Below are positions 45,404 to 53,869 of a stretch of 54,119 bases of DNA, piece after piece. Source of the stretch: Porphyromonas catoniae ATCC 51270. Its GTDB lineage: Bacteria; Bacteroidota; Bacteroidia; Bacteroidales; Porphyromonadaceae. Every line of letters starts with the position of its first letter. The stretch's first letter is position 1. A program made the translations under genes and the position numbers. The DNA lies in contig NZ_JDFF01000020.1 in assembly GCF_000565015.1 (NCBI RefSeq), positions 1-54,119 of the forward strand, written 5' to 3'. The notes under the pieces were generated by a model, which saw nothing but the letters and a program-made list of their open reading frames with translations, was not told where the DNA came from and made no database searches.

Positions 45404-47017
45404 CTACAGGTGAACCACATGGTCACACTGAGCAGCGACCTCAGGATGATGCGTGATGAAGAGTATCAGACGATCGCTTGCCTGTCCTTTGAGGTAGGCG
45501 AGGAACTGCCTCTCGGTCTCTTGGTCAAGGGCCGAAGTCGCTTCATCAAGGAGCAGTATTTTACCAGGTCTAAGTAGGGCACGAGCAATCGCCAGACGTT
45601 GCGCCTGACCCTCCGAGAGTCCTAAGCCTCGCTCTCCGATCACAGTGTCTAGTCCCTTCGGGAGCTCAAAGACAAAGTCTGCCACTGCTAGTCTTAGCAC
45701 CTCATTTAACCTATCGTCCGTGGCTCGCTCATCTCCAATGAGGAGGTTCTCACGAATTGTCCCACTAAACAGTGAGCCACCCTGAGGAACATAGACAAAG
45801 TTACTCCGTGTCTCTTCGCTCACACGGTAGACCTTCCCAGCTCCATCAGACAGCTGAATAGTCCCATCGCTGGGAGTAATCAATCCAAGTAGCAGGCGAA
45901 GCAGAGTTGTCTTCCCTGCCCCTGTACGCCCCATGAGAGCCACCATGTCTCCTGTGCTTGCCTTCAGCGAGAAGTCTTGGTACACCCAGTCTTCATCTTC
46001 ACTATATCGGAAGCCTAGATCCTTCACCTCAAGAGTAACATGCCCAGTAAGGTAAATATGCCTTCCCATCTGCTCGGTCTTAAACTCAAGCAGGCTCACC
46101 AAACGATCCAGCGAAGACTTCGAAGAGATAAGTAGCGGAAGATTAGCAATGAGTGTTGTCAGAGGAGACTGGATCCTAGCTACGAGCTGTAGGAAAGACG
46201 TCATCAGACCAAAGGTAATCGCTCCTCCATACAGCTCTCGAGCACTCCATAGGAACGCTACGATATAACCACCAGAGAAAGCAGCCTGCATGATGAGATT
46301 GGCAAACACCGAGACGAAGGTTTGCCTCTTGACCGCCTTTAGATAAAGTGCCTGCAGGAAGGTGAGGTGATCAACAGCTGCTCCCTGACGCTCAAACGTA
46401 CGGATCACAGTCTGGTTCAGCAGTGTCTCTTGTATCTGTGCTGTTATCTCGCTCTCATGTTGCTTTATCTCATCCGTATAGCGACGCATACGCTTGTAGT
46501 AGAGCTTACCAAAGGCTGCCAAGAAGGGCATCCCAACACCCAGGATAAGTGCTAATGTCGGACTGAAATAGTAAAGTAAACAAAGCGCACCAACCAACTG
46601 AGCTAGAGAGATGATGCTTGAGGGGAGCGTAGTCACAAAGAAGGAAACAACGCTATCCGTATCCTTGAGCATGCGCACAACCATGTCTCCACTATGCATC
46701 TTACCCAGACTTACCCAGCGTGTATAGAGCAAGTGAGAGAAGACCTTCGTCTGCACAGCATTGCTCATACGTGCAGCAGTATAACTCGAGAGCCGAACCG
46801 AACCGATGCGACAAAGCACTTGGATAGCCAGAGTCGTGACTAGTGCTGCGGCATAAGCATGTATTGATCCTCCTCGCTGATGAGATGCTATGTCGATGAC
46901 ACACTTGGACAGCCAGATGAAGACGAGATTGGTCGTCACTGTCCCGAGACCGAGTAGGAGGATTAAGAGGATGCTCCACTTATGTCCCCGAAGGATGAAG
47001 CGAATGAGTTCGAGCAT
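45404..47017 (-). CDS. ABC exporter (fused membrane and ATPase domains)
   Basis: A fused ABC exporter half-transporter of 537 residues. Six membrane segments occupy about residues 10-300. The ATPase has Walker A GRTGAGKTT (362-370), the signature LSEGQAQR (about 465) and Walker B ILLLDEATSALD (about 481-492). No C39 peptidase domain is present at the N-terminus. Its ATG overlaps the stop of the nucleotidyltransferase gene (TGATG), so the two are tightly coupled. The context with PqqD and a nucleotidyltransferase suggests export of a small modified product, perhaps a peptide; this is inference. Confidence 0.9.
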   Translation of the reverse strand: MLELIRFILRGHKWSILLILLLGLGTVTTNLVFIWLSKCVIDIASHQRGGSIHAYAAALVTTLAIQVLCRIGSVRLSSYTAARMSNAVQTKVFSHLLYTRWVSLGKMHSGDMVVRMLKDTDSVVSFFVTTLPSSIISLAQLVGALCLLYYFSPTLALILGVGMPFLAAFGKLYYKRMRRYTDEIKQHESEITAQIQETLLNQTVIRTFERQGAAVDHLTFLQALYLKAVKRQTFVSVFANLIMQAAFSGGYIVAFLWSARELYGGAITFGLMTSFLQLVARIQSPLTTLIANLPLLISSKSSLDRLVSLLEFKTEQMGRHIYLTGHVTLEVKDLGFRYSEDEDWVYQDFSLKASTGDMVALMGRTGAGKTTLLRLLLGLITPSDGTIQLSDGAGKVYRVSEETRSNFVYVPQGGSLFSGTIRENLLIGDERATDDRLNEVLRLAVADFVFELPKGLDTVIGERGLGLSEGQAQRLAIARALLRPGKILLLDEATSALDQETERQFLAYLKGQASDRLILFITHHPEVAAQCDHVVHL

Positions 47018-48156
47018 CAGAGCTTACGTAAGCGGAGCATTAAGTGCCCAATGATCGATCCCCAAATAATCCGGGAGGCATGCGTTGGGGCGATAGCATG
47101 TAGTCGGTAAGAGCGACGTGCCTTAAAGAGCAACTTCCTAAGATCTGTCATGAGGCGACTACGAGCTCGCTCGGGTCGTTGGCTGAAACCAAAGTTCCCA
47201 CTACGCAAAACATCCCGAACGATCTGATCCGAATAAGGATCATGTCCCTCAAGCCGAGAGAAGGGGAAGACCTCTGGGGCAACATGTAGATATTCCTCCG
47301 CAGCTTGAGCAAAGAGCTGCATTGGATAGAGGATATCCAGAGCACCAGCGATTCGCTCAATCTCCTTTGTATCCACCTGTCCTTTCAGCTGGGTCATCAG
47401 CCGTATCCAGTCGCAGTACTGTCGAAAACCGACCCCCCAATGTAGCCAGTGGAAGAACATGTGGATGAACGTATAGACGATATTCAGCTCGTGAGGAAGA
47501 GTCTTAAACGTATATCCCTCGTATGTGATGGTCAGGAAGGCATCCGACTGCGCAGCTTCCCAGACGAGGTCATCAAAGAACTGATTGTATTTCTTGTGAT
47601 CAAAGAAGACTGCTCTAGCATGGTTCTCTACGACCGTCCGTCCATAGGTGAAGGCTGTATGACCATAGCGCACCTCCGAATCATCATGTAGGTAATAGCC
47701 CTCAGCCTCCAGCAGGGCATTGGCACGCTCGTAATCCCCTGATCGGTAGAAAAGCGTATCCAAATCTCCGCCTGTACGGAGCGTAGGATCGGGATAAAAG
47801 AGTGACAGTCCTAAGCCCTTGAGCAGGACGAAGGGAAGGTCATGAGCTTGGTAGAGAGCGGAGAGTTGCTCAAGTGCTTTGGTTAGGTAACGATTTCCCC
47901 GCTTAGTCATCTCAATCTCTGAGAAGATTGTCAGGCGAAGGGTACGGCAGGGCAGGGCTTCTTTAGGCAAAAGTAAGACACGGTCCCCTACGAAAGCGGG
48001 GACTGCATGTGCTACCATGAGCCTATGGATCTGTGTCCACACAGCATCATCAAGCCCTACAAAAGGTGTAGGATCGGGAATATCCCCATGAATGGCAGAG
48101 GCCAGTAGCTCTAGGAAAAGGTGCTCCTGCTGAGACAAGGAGTGTGTCGTACTCAA
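47017..48156 (-). CDS. nucleotidyltransferase family protein (NTP_transf_5)
   Basis: A 379-residue protein with the NTP_transf_5 pattern: LPFVLLKGLGLSLFYPDPTL and the metal motif GGDLD (about residues 126-130), followed by HDDSEVRYGHTAFTY and the long helical C-terminal part. Relatives occur next to PqqD and kinase genes in lasso-peptide-like clusters. The reaction in this context is not known. The start is TTG at 48156, overlapping the PqqD stop (TTGA); the ABC gene starts inside its stop. The three overlapping starts and stops point to one message. Confidence 0.83.
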   Translation of the reverse strand: MSTTHSLSQQEHLFLELLASAIHGDIPDPTPFVGLDDAVWTQIHRLMVAHAVPAFVGDRVLLLPKEALPCRTLRLTIFSEIEMTKRGNRYLTKALEQLSALYQAHDLPFVLLKGLGLSLFYPDPTLRTGGDLDTLFYRSGDYERANALLEAEGYYLHDDSEVRYGHTAFTYGRTVVENHARAVFFDHKKYNQFFDDLVWEAAQSDAFLTITYEGYTFKTLPHELNIVYTFIHMFFHWLHWGVGFRQYCDWIRLMTQLKGQVDTKEIERIAGALDILYPMQLFAQAAEEYLHVAPEVFPFSRLEGHDPYSDQIVRDVLRSGNFGFSQRPERARSRLMTDLRKLLFKARRSYRLHAIAPTHASRIIWGSIIGHLMLRLRKL

Positions 48157-48419
48157 TCTATTACGTTTGCCTCTTTGAGCATCTGGACGAGGAGCTCTAT
48201 ATCTGCGGAGGCTTGCTCTCGGCTCACATCGTACCGCTCGGTAAGGAGATCAACCCAGTCCTCCTGCGTAAAGTCTTCGTCCCGAACCTGCTCGATGAGG
48301 TACGCCGCACTATCGTTGAGGCTCACAGCTTGTGTATAATCCAAACTATCCTCTGAGCCTACGATCATGATGTACTCATCTGCTATCTTGCGAAGAGAGA
48401 TCTGGTCTTTTATTCTCAT
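48153..48419 (-). CDS. PqqD-family peptide-binding protein
   Basis: An 88-residue PqqD-like protein. PqqD domains are winged-helix RiPP recognition elements that hold a precursor peptide for modifying enzymes. The pattern is visible in ADEYIMIVGSED, AVSLNDSAAYLIEQV and the closing ADIELLVQMLKEANVI. I chose the ATG at 48419 (MRIKDQISLRK); a TTG 21 bases upstream (ILDKW) is possible. The stop overlaps the next gene. hslR ends 56 bases upstream on the same strand. No precursor peptide gene is evident. Confidence 0.78.
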   Translation of the reverse strand: MRIKDQISLRKIADEYIMIVGSEDSLDYTQAVSLNDSAAYLIEQVRDEDFTQEDWVDLLTERYDVSREQASADIELLVQMLKEANVID

Positions 48420-48475
48420 ATTCCATTTGTCTAATATCAACTTAATCTACTATAGCACTTTGAGACAACCCCACG

Positions 48476-48895
48476 CTAATCCCACTCCTCATCCCAATCA
48501 AAAATCTCTATCCCCTCGGGAAGCTCCTCTGCAAATTGATCCAGATCTCGTCGGTCCTTCTTCGTCGGTCTCCCCAACCCTTTAGCTCGATCCACAAAGC
48601 CCGACACTCGTTGTAGCTCTAGGAGTTCGTACTGCTCACGGGGGGTGACATTCTGCATGAACTCCTCTACACGCTTTGCCCCAACCCTTGATCCAAGGAG
48701 CTGGATAACACGAAAGGAATATTCAATCGGAGGCTTACGCACGGAGACAATATCCCCGACATGTATCATTCGTGAGGGTTTAACAACAGTTCCCCCAACG
48801 GCGACTCGCCCCTTCTTGCAGGCATCGGTTGCGATTGATCGGGTTTTGAAGATACGTACCGCCCACAGCCATTTATCTACTCGAGCCTCCTCCAT
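48476..48895 (-). CDS. hslR: heat-shock-type S4 RNA-binding protein (Hsp15)
   Basis: Hsp15 binds stalled 50S subunits carrying a nascent chain. The 139-residue protein opens with EEARVDKWLWAVRIFKTRSI, the S4 domain start, followed by ACKKGRVAVGGTVVKPSRMI. A charged C-terminus (ELPEGIEIFDWDEEWD) follows. The family is clear. A possible -7 box TACATTTG lies at 48926-48933 upstream. The PqqD operon begins just downstream, so read-through from this promoter is possible. Confidence 0.9.
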   Translation of the reverse strand: MEEARVDKWLWAVRIFKTRSIATDACKKGRVAVGGTVVKPSRMIHVGDIVSVRKPPIEYSFRVIQLLGSRVGAKRVEEFMQNVTPREQYELLELQRVSGFVDRAKGLGRPTKKDRRDLDQFAEELPEGIEIFDWDEEWD

Positions 48896-48925
48896 CTACA
48901 TCCTACACTATAATAATCTATGCTA

Positions 48926-48933
48926 CAAATGTA
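48926..48933 (-). promoter_or_regulatory. -7 box for hslR
   Basis: TACATTTG on the minus strand, 31 bases before the hslR start. No -33 element is clear. Confidence 0.4.
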
Positions 48934-49173
48934 CGTAAATATTAAGTAATCCCATAGATCTCTATCAAGCCCATACCTCAGCCTACACCCCCTCATTCCA
49001 TTAGCCTTACGACCCACTGTCCCTAGCTCTTTGCCCACCGCTCCGTAGTCTCGAGCTCCCATACAGTTCAATCACCACACGCTCTTGTACAAAAGACCTC
49101 TATGCCCCATCTGGACATCCTCTCCTAGACAGCTATAAAACAGGTATTTACAATACTGCTAAATTACCTCCTC

Positions 49174-49284
49174 ACGAGTTACCATAAGTCGTTGTGACGA
49201 GTTATGGTAACTCTTCCAAACGAGTTATAGTAAGTCTCTAAAACGAGTTATGGTAAGTCGTTGTGACGACTTACCATAACTCAT
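49174..49284. repeat. 23-bp-period palindrome array 7 (five units)
   Basis: Units start at 49174 (ACGAGTTACCATAAGTCGT), 49197 (ACGAGTTATGGTAACTCTT), 49220 (ACGAGTTATAGTAAGTCTC), 49243 (ACGAGTTATGGTAAGTCGT) and 49266 (ACGACTTACCATAACTCAT), each exactly 23 bases apart. The first and last carry the inverted core, as in array 3, and 49243-49261 pairs almost perfectly with 49266-49284. The gene-free stretch 48896-49482 holds nothing else I recognise besides the hslR promoter box. Confidence 0.85.
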
Positions 49285-49482
49285 TTCTCCTCTTCTCAAA
49301 GCGTCCTATTTCCAGGCCCTTATGAGAGGACATATAATTTAAATATGGGTCGCGGAGGCCACCTCCCCAAACTTCACCATTTAAGGATATCAAAAACTCT
49401 ACACTCACGAAGCACACAGAGGTACCCCTCCCTACATACTAGAGAATTCCATTTATACAATGAGAGAAGTCGGTTGAGAAGC

Positions 49483-51594
49483 TTAACCCACAATCGTACG
49501 ATCACCGAGCAGGTTGGAGAGACGCCTCTTCTCGGCATTCAGGTCTGCTAGGCTAGACATCAGAGAAAGGACTTCACTAGCATCTGAGGCTCTCTGGGCT
49601 GCTTTTAGTTCATCATGCAGCTGATGCATGTAGCGGACGAGTAGAGCCATCTTATAGCTATTACAGGCTCGGATGGCAAGCGAACCCAAATAACGCTCCT
49701 CTCGCTTGATATCTTCCTCTTCATCGTCTGCCGAAGACAGACTTCCACCGACACCTTTATTTGAGGTAGGGAGGTCAAGCAGGTATTGAGGCAGATCGAC
49801 CATATCAGGACGAAACTCCAGAAGGTCACTCTCGGCAGCTAGCTCCGTGGTGAGCTTCCTCAGAGCAGCATCTTCGTGATTGGTAAAGTATGATATTGGG
49901 GCAAATGTCCCTTCCTCATTCTTTACCCGAAGTTCATGAATAAAGCGAGCAAAAAGAGGCGAATACATCTCCTCTACATTATCTATCTCTAGCTCCCGAT
50001 ACACGAAGTCAATCAGGCGATAGCGTGCAGGTGTGGCAGGGAATGCTACACCTTGCACCTCAGGCGTACCCATTCCTGTAGGGATATGAATAGTATGATC
50101 ATAGTAAAGGAGTAAGAGCTGCATCAATTCACGCTCAAAAGGCTCAATGCTTCCTTCATCAACCAGAGGGGAAGGGCTGGTGACTGCTATCTGCTCTTCT
50201 TGAGCGGAATCCACCTCAGGCTCTTCGGGCGGCGTAGCAGGGGTAGGAGTAGGATTACTAGGAACATAATGCCCCGAAGCTGTAATACCACGCCTGCGAA
50301 GCTTATTCACCTCCGAGGCAAGGAGCTGCTCATCCATACGGAGAATCCCTGCGGAGCTCTGGATAAGCACAGCTCGCTGTATGGAGTCAGGAATGAGAGC
50401 AATGCTACCCATAATATCTGTAATCAGTTCGGCACGTCGTAGGGGATCACGTGCCATCTCCTCACGGAAGAGGTCGATCTTGAAGTGGATGAAGTCCGTC
50501 TCTTGTTCATCCAAGAAACTCTGGAGTTCGCTACTGCTATGGCTCCGTGCGAAGGAGTCTGGGTCTTCCCCATCGGGTAGCAATACCACCTTGATACGAA
50601 AGCCCTCTTCGAGCAAGAGATCAATCCCACGGAGAGCGGCCTTAATCCCCGCTTGGTCACCATCGTAGAGTACCGTGATGTCGGTCGTAAAGCGACGAAT
50701 CAGTCGGATTTGATCCAGCGTAAGGGCTGTACCCGAGGATGAGACAACATTCTCTATCCCGGACTGGTGCATCGAGAGGACATCCGTATAGCCCTCAACG
50801 AGATAGCATTTACCAGCCTTAGCTATCGCACTCTTTGCCCAGTAGAGACCATATAGCTCACGACTCTTGGAATAGATTAGGCTCTCGGGTGAGTTAAGAT
50901 ATTTGGCTGTCTTATCCCGCTTGCCCATGATACGTCCCCCGAAGGCAACATAACGACCACTGAGGTTACGCACAGGGAAGATCACACGTCCACGGAAGCG
51001 GTCAATCCCACTCTGATGCTCCTCGTGCTGGATCGTTAGCCCAACCTCGACCAAGCGTTTAAGCGGGAAGCCGGCATGCACTGCTGCTTGGGTCAGCACA
51101 CTCTTCCCCTCTGGTGAGTAGCCCAGACCGAACTTCTCAATGGTCTCTGGGCGAATACCTCGCTCACGGAAGTACGCCATCCCGACACTCCGTCCCTCCT
51201 CAGTCTCTAGGAGCTGCTCACGAAAGAACTTTGCAGCGAAGTCATTAACGACGAAGAGCGATTCGCGTTCGTTGTTTCGCTGCTTCTCCTCCTCTGTTTC
51301 CTCACGCTCTATGACCTCGATGTTGTACTTCTTCGCCAGGTACTTCAGCGCCTCAGCATAGGAGAGCTGCTCGTGCTTCATGATGAAGTTTAGGGGTGTA
51401 CCACCCTCACCGCACGAGAAACACTTACAGATGTTCTTGGCGGGATTAACGTAGAAGGATGGATTGCGGTCACTATGGAATGGGCACAGCCCCACGTAGT
51501 TCACTCCCTGCCTTCTTAGGCTAATGAAGTCACTAACTACATCAAGGATCTGTGCTGTATCAATGATCCGCTGTCGGGTCTGTTGGTCTATCAA
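49483..51594 (-). CDS. dnaG: DNA primase
   Basis: Makes RNA primers for replication. The 703-residue protein has the CHC2 zinc finger with Cys37, His40, Cys58 and Cys61 (CPFHSDRN, CFSCGEGG), the RNA polymerase core with the toprim motif EGYTDVLSMHQSG and YDGDQAG, and a C-terminal helicase-binding region. The start is TTG at 51594 (IDQQTRQRIIDTAQILDVV matches the family). It follows kdsB by 12 bases on the same strand. Confidence 0.95.
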   Translation of the reverse strand: MIDQQTRQRIIDTAQILDVVSDFISLRRQGVNYVGLCPFHSDRNPSFYVNPAKNICKCFSCGEGGTPLNFIMKHEQLSYAEALKYLAKKYNIEVIEREETEEEKQRNNERESLFVVNDFAAKFFREQLLETEEGRSVGMAYFRERGIRPETIEKFGLGYSPEGKSVLTQAAVHAGFPLKRLVEVGLTIQHEEHQSGIDRFRGRVIFPVRNLSGRYVAFGGRIMGKRDKTAKYLNSPESLIYSKSRELYGLYWAKSAIAKAGKCYLVEGYTDVLSMHQSGIENVVSSSGTALTLDQIRLIRRFTTDITVLYDGDQAGIKAALRGIDLLLEEGFRIKVVLLPDGEDPDSFARSHSSSELQSFLDEQETDFIHFKIDLFREEMARDPLRRAELITDIMGSIALIPDSIQRAVLIQSSAGILRMDEQLLASEVNKLRRRGITASGHYVPSNPTPTPATPPEEPEVDSAQEEQIAVTSPSPLVDEGSIEPFERELMQLLLLYYDHTIHIPTGMGTPEVQGVAFPATPARYRLIDFVYRELEIDNVEEMYSPLFARFIHELRVKNEEGTFAPISYFTNHEDAALRKLTTELAAESDLLEFRPDMVDLPQYLLDLPTSNKGVGGSLSSADDEEEDIKREERYLGSLAIRACNSYKMALLVRYMHQLHDELKAAQRASDASEVLSLMSSLADLNAEKRRLSNLLGDRTIVG

Positions 51595-51606
51595 CGAGCA
51601 GAGAGT

Positions 51607-52347
51607 CTAAGGGATTAATGTCGTGATATGAGCTAGGTCCTCGGGCGTATCCACTCCGATGGTTGCCTCATCGGTGAGCTGGACTTGGATCTGGAGGCCT
51701 GCAGAGAGCCAGCGCAGTTGTTCCAAGCTCTCCCCTTGCTCTAGTGGTGAGGGAGGGAGGCTCTGTAACCGCTGCAAGAGACTCGTGCGAAAGGCATAAA
51801 GCCCGATATGCTTCAGATATTCATGCTTGCTGGCCCATGGCTCCTCCATACCTCTTAGGTAAGGGATGACCGAGCGACTGAAGTAGAGTGCACGACCCGA
51901 TGTAGCACGGACAACCTTCACTGCATTAGGGTTGGCTAAGTCTTCATTCGTAGCCTCCTTCGGGAAGGGCTGTGCTAACGTCGCTATCTCTACACTTGGA
52001 TCATCGAAGGCATCTATGAGTAAGCGAATGTGAGCCTCCGATATAAATGGCTCATCTCCCTGCAGGTTAATCAGCACATCCGCCTCTCGCCCTAGTCGCT
52101 CATAGGCCTCTAGGCAACGGGACGTACCCGAGGTATGCACCCCCGAGGTCATGATAGCCTCATACCCTTGCTGGACGACGACTGAACGAATGCGCTCATC
52201 ATCTGTCGCAACGACGACATCGGGTGTAAGGCGTAAGGCTCGCTCCACGACATGTAGAATCATAGGACGTCCTTGGATCAGAGCCAAGGGCTTCCCAGGG
52301 AAACGTGTCGAGGCATACCGAGCAGGAATGATTGTGAGGATACGCAT
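51607..52347 (-). CDS. kdsB: 3-deoxy-manno-octulosonate cytidylyltransferase
   Basis: Activates KDO with CTP for LPS inner core synthesis. The 246-residue protein has the family start MRILTIIPARYASTRFPGKP, NLQGDEPFI (about residues 94-102), the KHIGLYAFR motif and the closing GVDTPEDL. Length is normal. It precedes dnaG and presumably shares its message. The gene shows the organism makes an LPS with KDO. Confidence 0.96.
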   Translation of the reverse strand: MRILTIIPARYASTRFPGKPLALIQGRPMILHVVERALRLTPDVVVATDDERIRSVVVQQGYEAIMTSGVHTSGTSRCLEAYERLGREADVLINLQGDEPFISEAHIRLLIDAFDDPSVEIATLAQPFPKEATNEDLANPNAVKVVRATSGRALYFSRSVIPYLRGMEEPWASKHEYLKHIGLYAFRTSLLQRLQSLPPSPLEQGESLEQLRWLSAGLQIQVQLTDEATIGVDTPEDLAHITTLIP

Positions 52348-52918
52348 CTATTGCAGCTGATTTACATTGCTTTTATACCCCGAAAGATACGACAATTCAC
52401 CCACACCTCGGTGCCTCTCCCTCCTAATGCGTGAAGCCCAACAGCTCAACATCACCATGATTTAGAACATATTAACACTACCCCTCTCCAGCCGAAGGCA
52501 ATGAACAACTGAGCAAAAAATCTTGGAAGTTATAGGTTATCCCAGAGCTAAGATCAGGCCAAGACAAGGGCTATGATTAACAAAAAAATCGCTGCAAGAC
52601 CATGATCTCACAACGACTATAGCTATCCAGAGTGCCTCACCAACCGCCACATCGCTGTAGCTAGGAAGCCTATTTGCGGAGAGGCGGGAAATGAACGAAT
52701 CCCACCTATGTTGTTGTATGACAGGTTCTATCTAATCTAGTCAAGCGGGGAGTGTAGCAAAAGTGTAGCAGTTTTCTGACTGACTCTTGACGGCTCTTCT
52801 GAATGGCTATTGAAAGTAAAACATCTCTCTTTTTCGGTTGACAAAGGCACAGAAAAACGAACGATAAGCAAAGCTTCTCTTTTATAGGTGTTTACGTAGA
52901 TCCTTGCTACACAGTCTA
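52348..52918. other. gene-free stretch upstream of the mobile element
   Basis: I find no convincing gene in this AT-richer stretch. GTGTAGCA occurs at 52752-52759 and 52763-52770, and its inverse TGCTACAC at 52905-52912. These could be element-end or recombinase sites, but no flanking duplication was found within the window. A 64-codon minus-strand frame here has no recognisable features. Confidence 0.4.
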
Positions 52919-52962
52919 GTGCACGGTGCAAGCCCTATATATAAGGGGCTTGCACCGTGCAC
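52919..52962. repeat. 17-bp perfect inverted repeat
   Basis: GTGCACGGTGCAAGCCC at 52919-52935 and its exact complement at 52946-52962 around a ten-base TA-rich loop. Two copies of CACCTGTGT follow in tandem (52960-52968 and 52969-52977). It lies upstream of the Xre gene, near the presumed left edge of a mobile element. It could be a recombination site, an origin of transfer or a terminator for neither gene. Confidence 0.75.
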
Positions 52963-53143
52963 CTGTGTCACCTGTGTGGCTGGGCAAAAATGACGTGTTC
53001 TCTTGAAGGAAAATTTCCTATCTCTATCTTATATCAGCCCCATTGCAGCCCCGATAGACATCTATATTGCATCTGATGCAAGACCTCTTGCATTGGGCGC
53101 ATGAACTTGCACGAAACGGGTTGGTTGAGCTCGGATGCGTTTA

Positions 53144-53151
53144 TAACTTTG
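53144..53151 (+). promoter_or_regulatory. -7 box for the Xre gene
   Basis: TAACTTTG with a TTG 20 bases upstream (53121-53123). Transcription would begin at or near the ATG at 53157, so the message may have almost no leader. Confidence 0.5.
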
Positions 53152-53156
53152 AGTAT

Positions 53157-53498
53157 ATGGAAAAACTACTCGAGCTCCTGAGAGCTACTCGCCTGAAGAA
53201 TGGAATTTCGCAAGACTATCTTGCTGTAAAGCAGGGAGTTTCCTCAAGCTCTGTCTCGAGCTGGGAATCCAAAGGTAACTTCCCCAGTGTCGATAAGTTC
53301 TTTGAGTATGCAAAGCTTTTGGGGTTCACTCTTCAAGAGGTTCTTGCACTCAGTGCAAATGCTCCTATTGAAGTCCCCAAGCCAGTGGGTAAGATTGAGA
53401 TCTCGGCCTATGATAAAGCGAGCTTCAAACGTCTTGTTGTGCAACAGCTTGAAGAGGAGGATGGCCAGATTGAATTTGTCACAACGCATCTGAAATAA
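53157..53498 (+). CDS. Xre-family helix-turn-helix regulator
   Basis: A 113-residue DNA-binding protein. The HTH occupies about residues 8-62 (LRATRLKNGISQDYLAVKQG and SSSVSSWESKGNFPSVDKFF). The C-terminal part is short and acidic. The ATG at 53157 is preferred over an in-frame start 90 bases upstream, because the promoter box lies between them. It is the first gene of the mobile-element segment and may control it. The genes after it are damaged, but this one is intact. Confidence 0.82.
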   Translation: MEKLLELLRATRLKNGISQDYLAVKQGVSSSSVSSWESKGNFPSVDKFFEYAKLLGFTLQEVLALSANAPIEVPKPVGKIEISAYDKASFKRLVVQQLEEEDGQIEFVTTHLK

Positions 53499-53512
53499 TA
53501 GAAGTAATCTCT

Positions 53513-53869
53513 ATGGAGAGCAGTGTCTATCAGGATTTGATAGACCGGCTTAATCGAATTGAGTAGTATGTAGAGCGTACCACCCACCTCCTGCAAGACA
53601 TCGATGATGAGCTCGAGATGTCTACGAAGGATCTCATAGAGACGTTGAATGTCTCTGAGTCGACCCTGTATCGTTGGCGTAAGAAGAACCTGGTTCGCTT
53701 TCGCTATACGGAGAGCGGGGATGTGCGCTACTTCTATAAGTCTCTGCTTATCTGCGCTCGCTGTCACCGCTTGCGTATCTCGGGTATGCGTAATGACGAG
53801 CTTCTGGATCGTCTTTTGCGCTATAAGGATAAGCTTATCCTCTCGAGTTGTCTCGCTTCAGAACGATGA
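53513..53869 (+). pseudogene. helix-turn-helix protein interrupted by an amber codon
   Basis: From ATG 53513 the frame reads MESSVYQDLIDRLNRIE, then TAG at 53564-53566, and continues in the same frame as YVERTTHLLQDIDDELEMST and a full HTH_17/MerR-like domain (LIETLNVSESTLYRWRKKNL) to 53869. The region before the stop joins smoothly to the region after, as one protein with a helical N-terminus, so the TAG looks like a CAG-to-TAG nonsense change. A start at 53618 would still give an 83-residue HTH product. Its TGA overlaps the ATG of the next gene (ATGA). Such HTH proteins are typical of Bacteroidota mobile elements. Confidence 0.7.

Noticed and set aside
45226-45426. Precursor peptide gene for the PqqD operon (66 codons)
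   Set aside because: It overlaps the end of the ABC gene, has no leader/core pattern, no supporting promoter, and its composition looks like chance.
52737-52931. Integrase fragment on the minus strand
   Set aside because: The 64-codon translation shows no recombinase motif and runs through the GTGTAGCA and inverted-repeat region.
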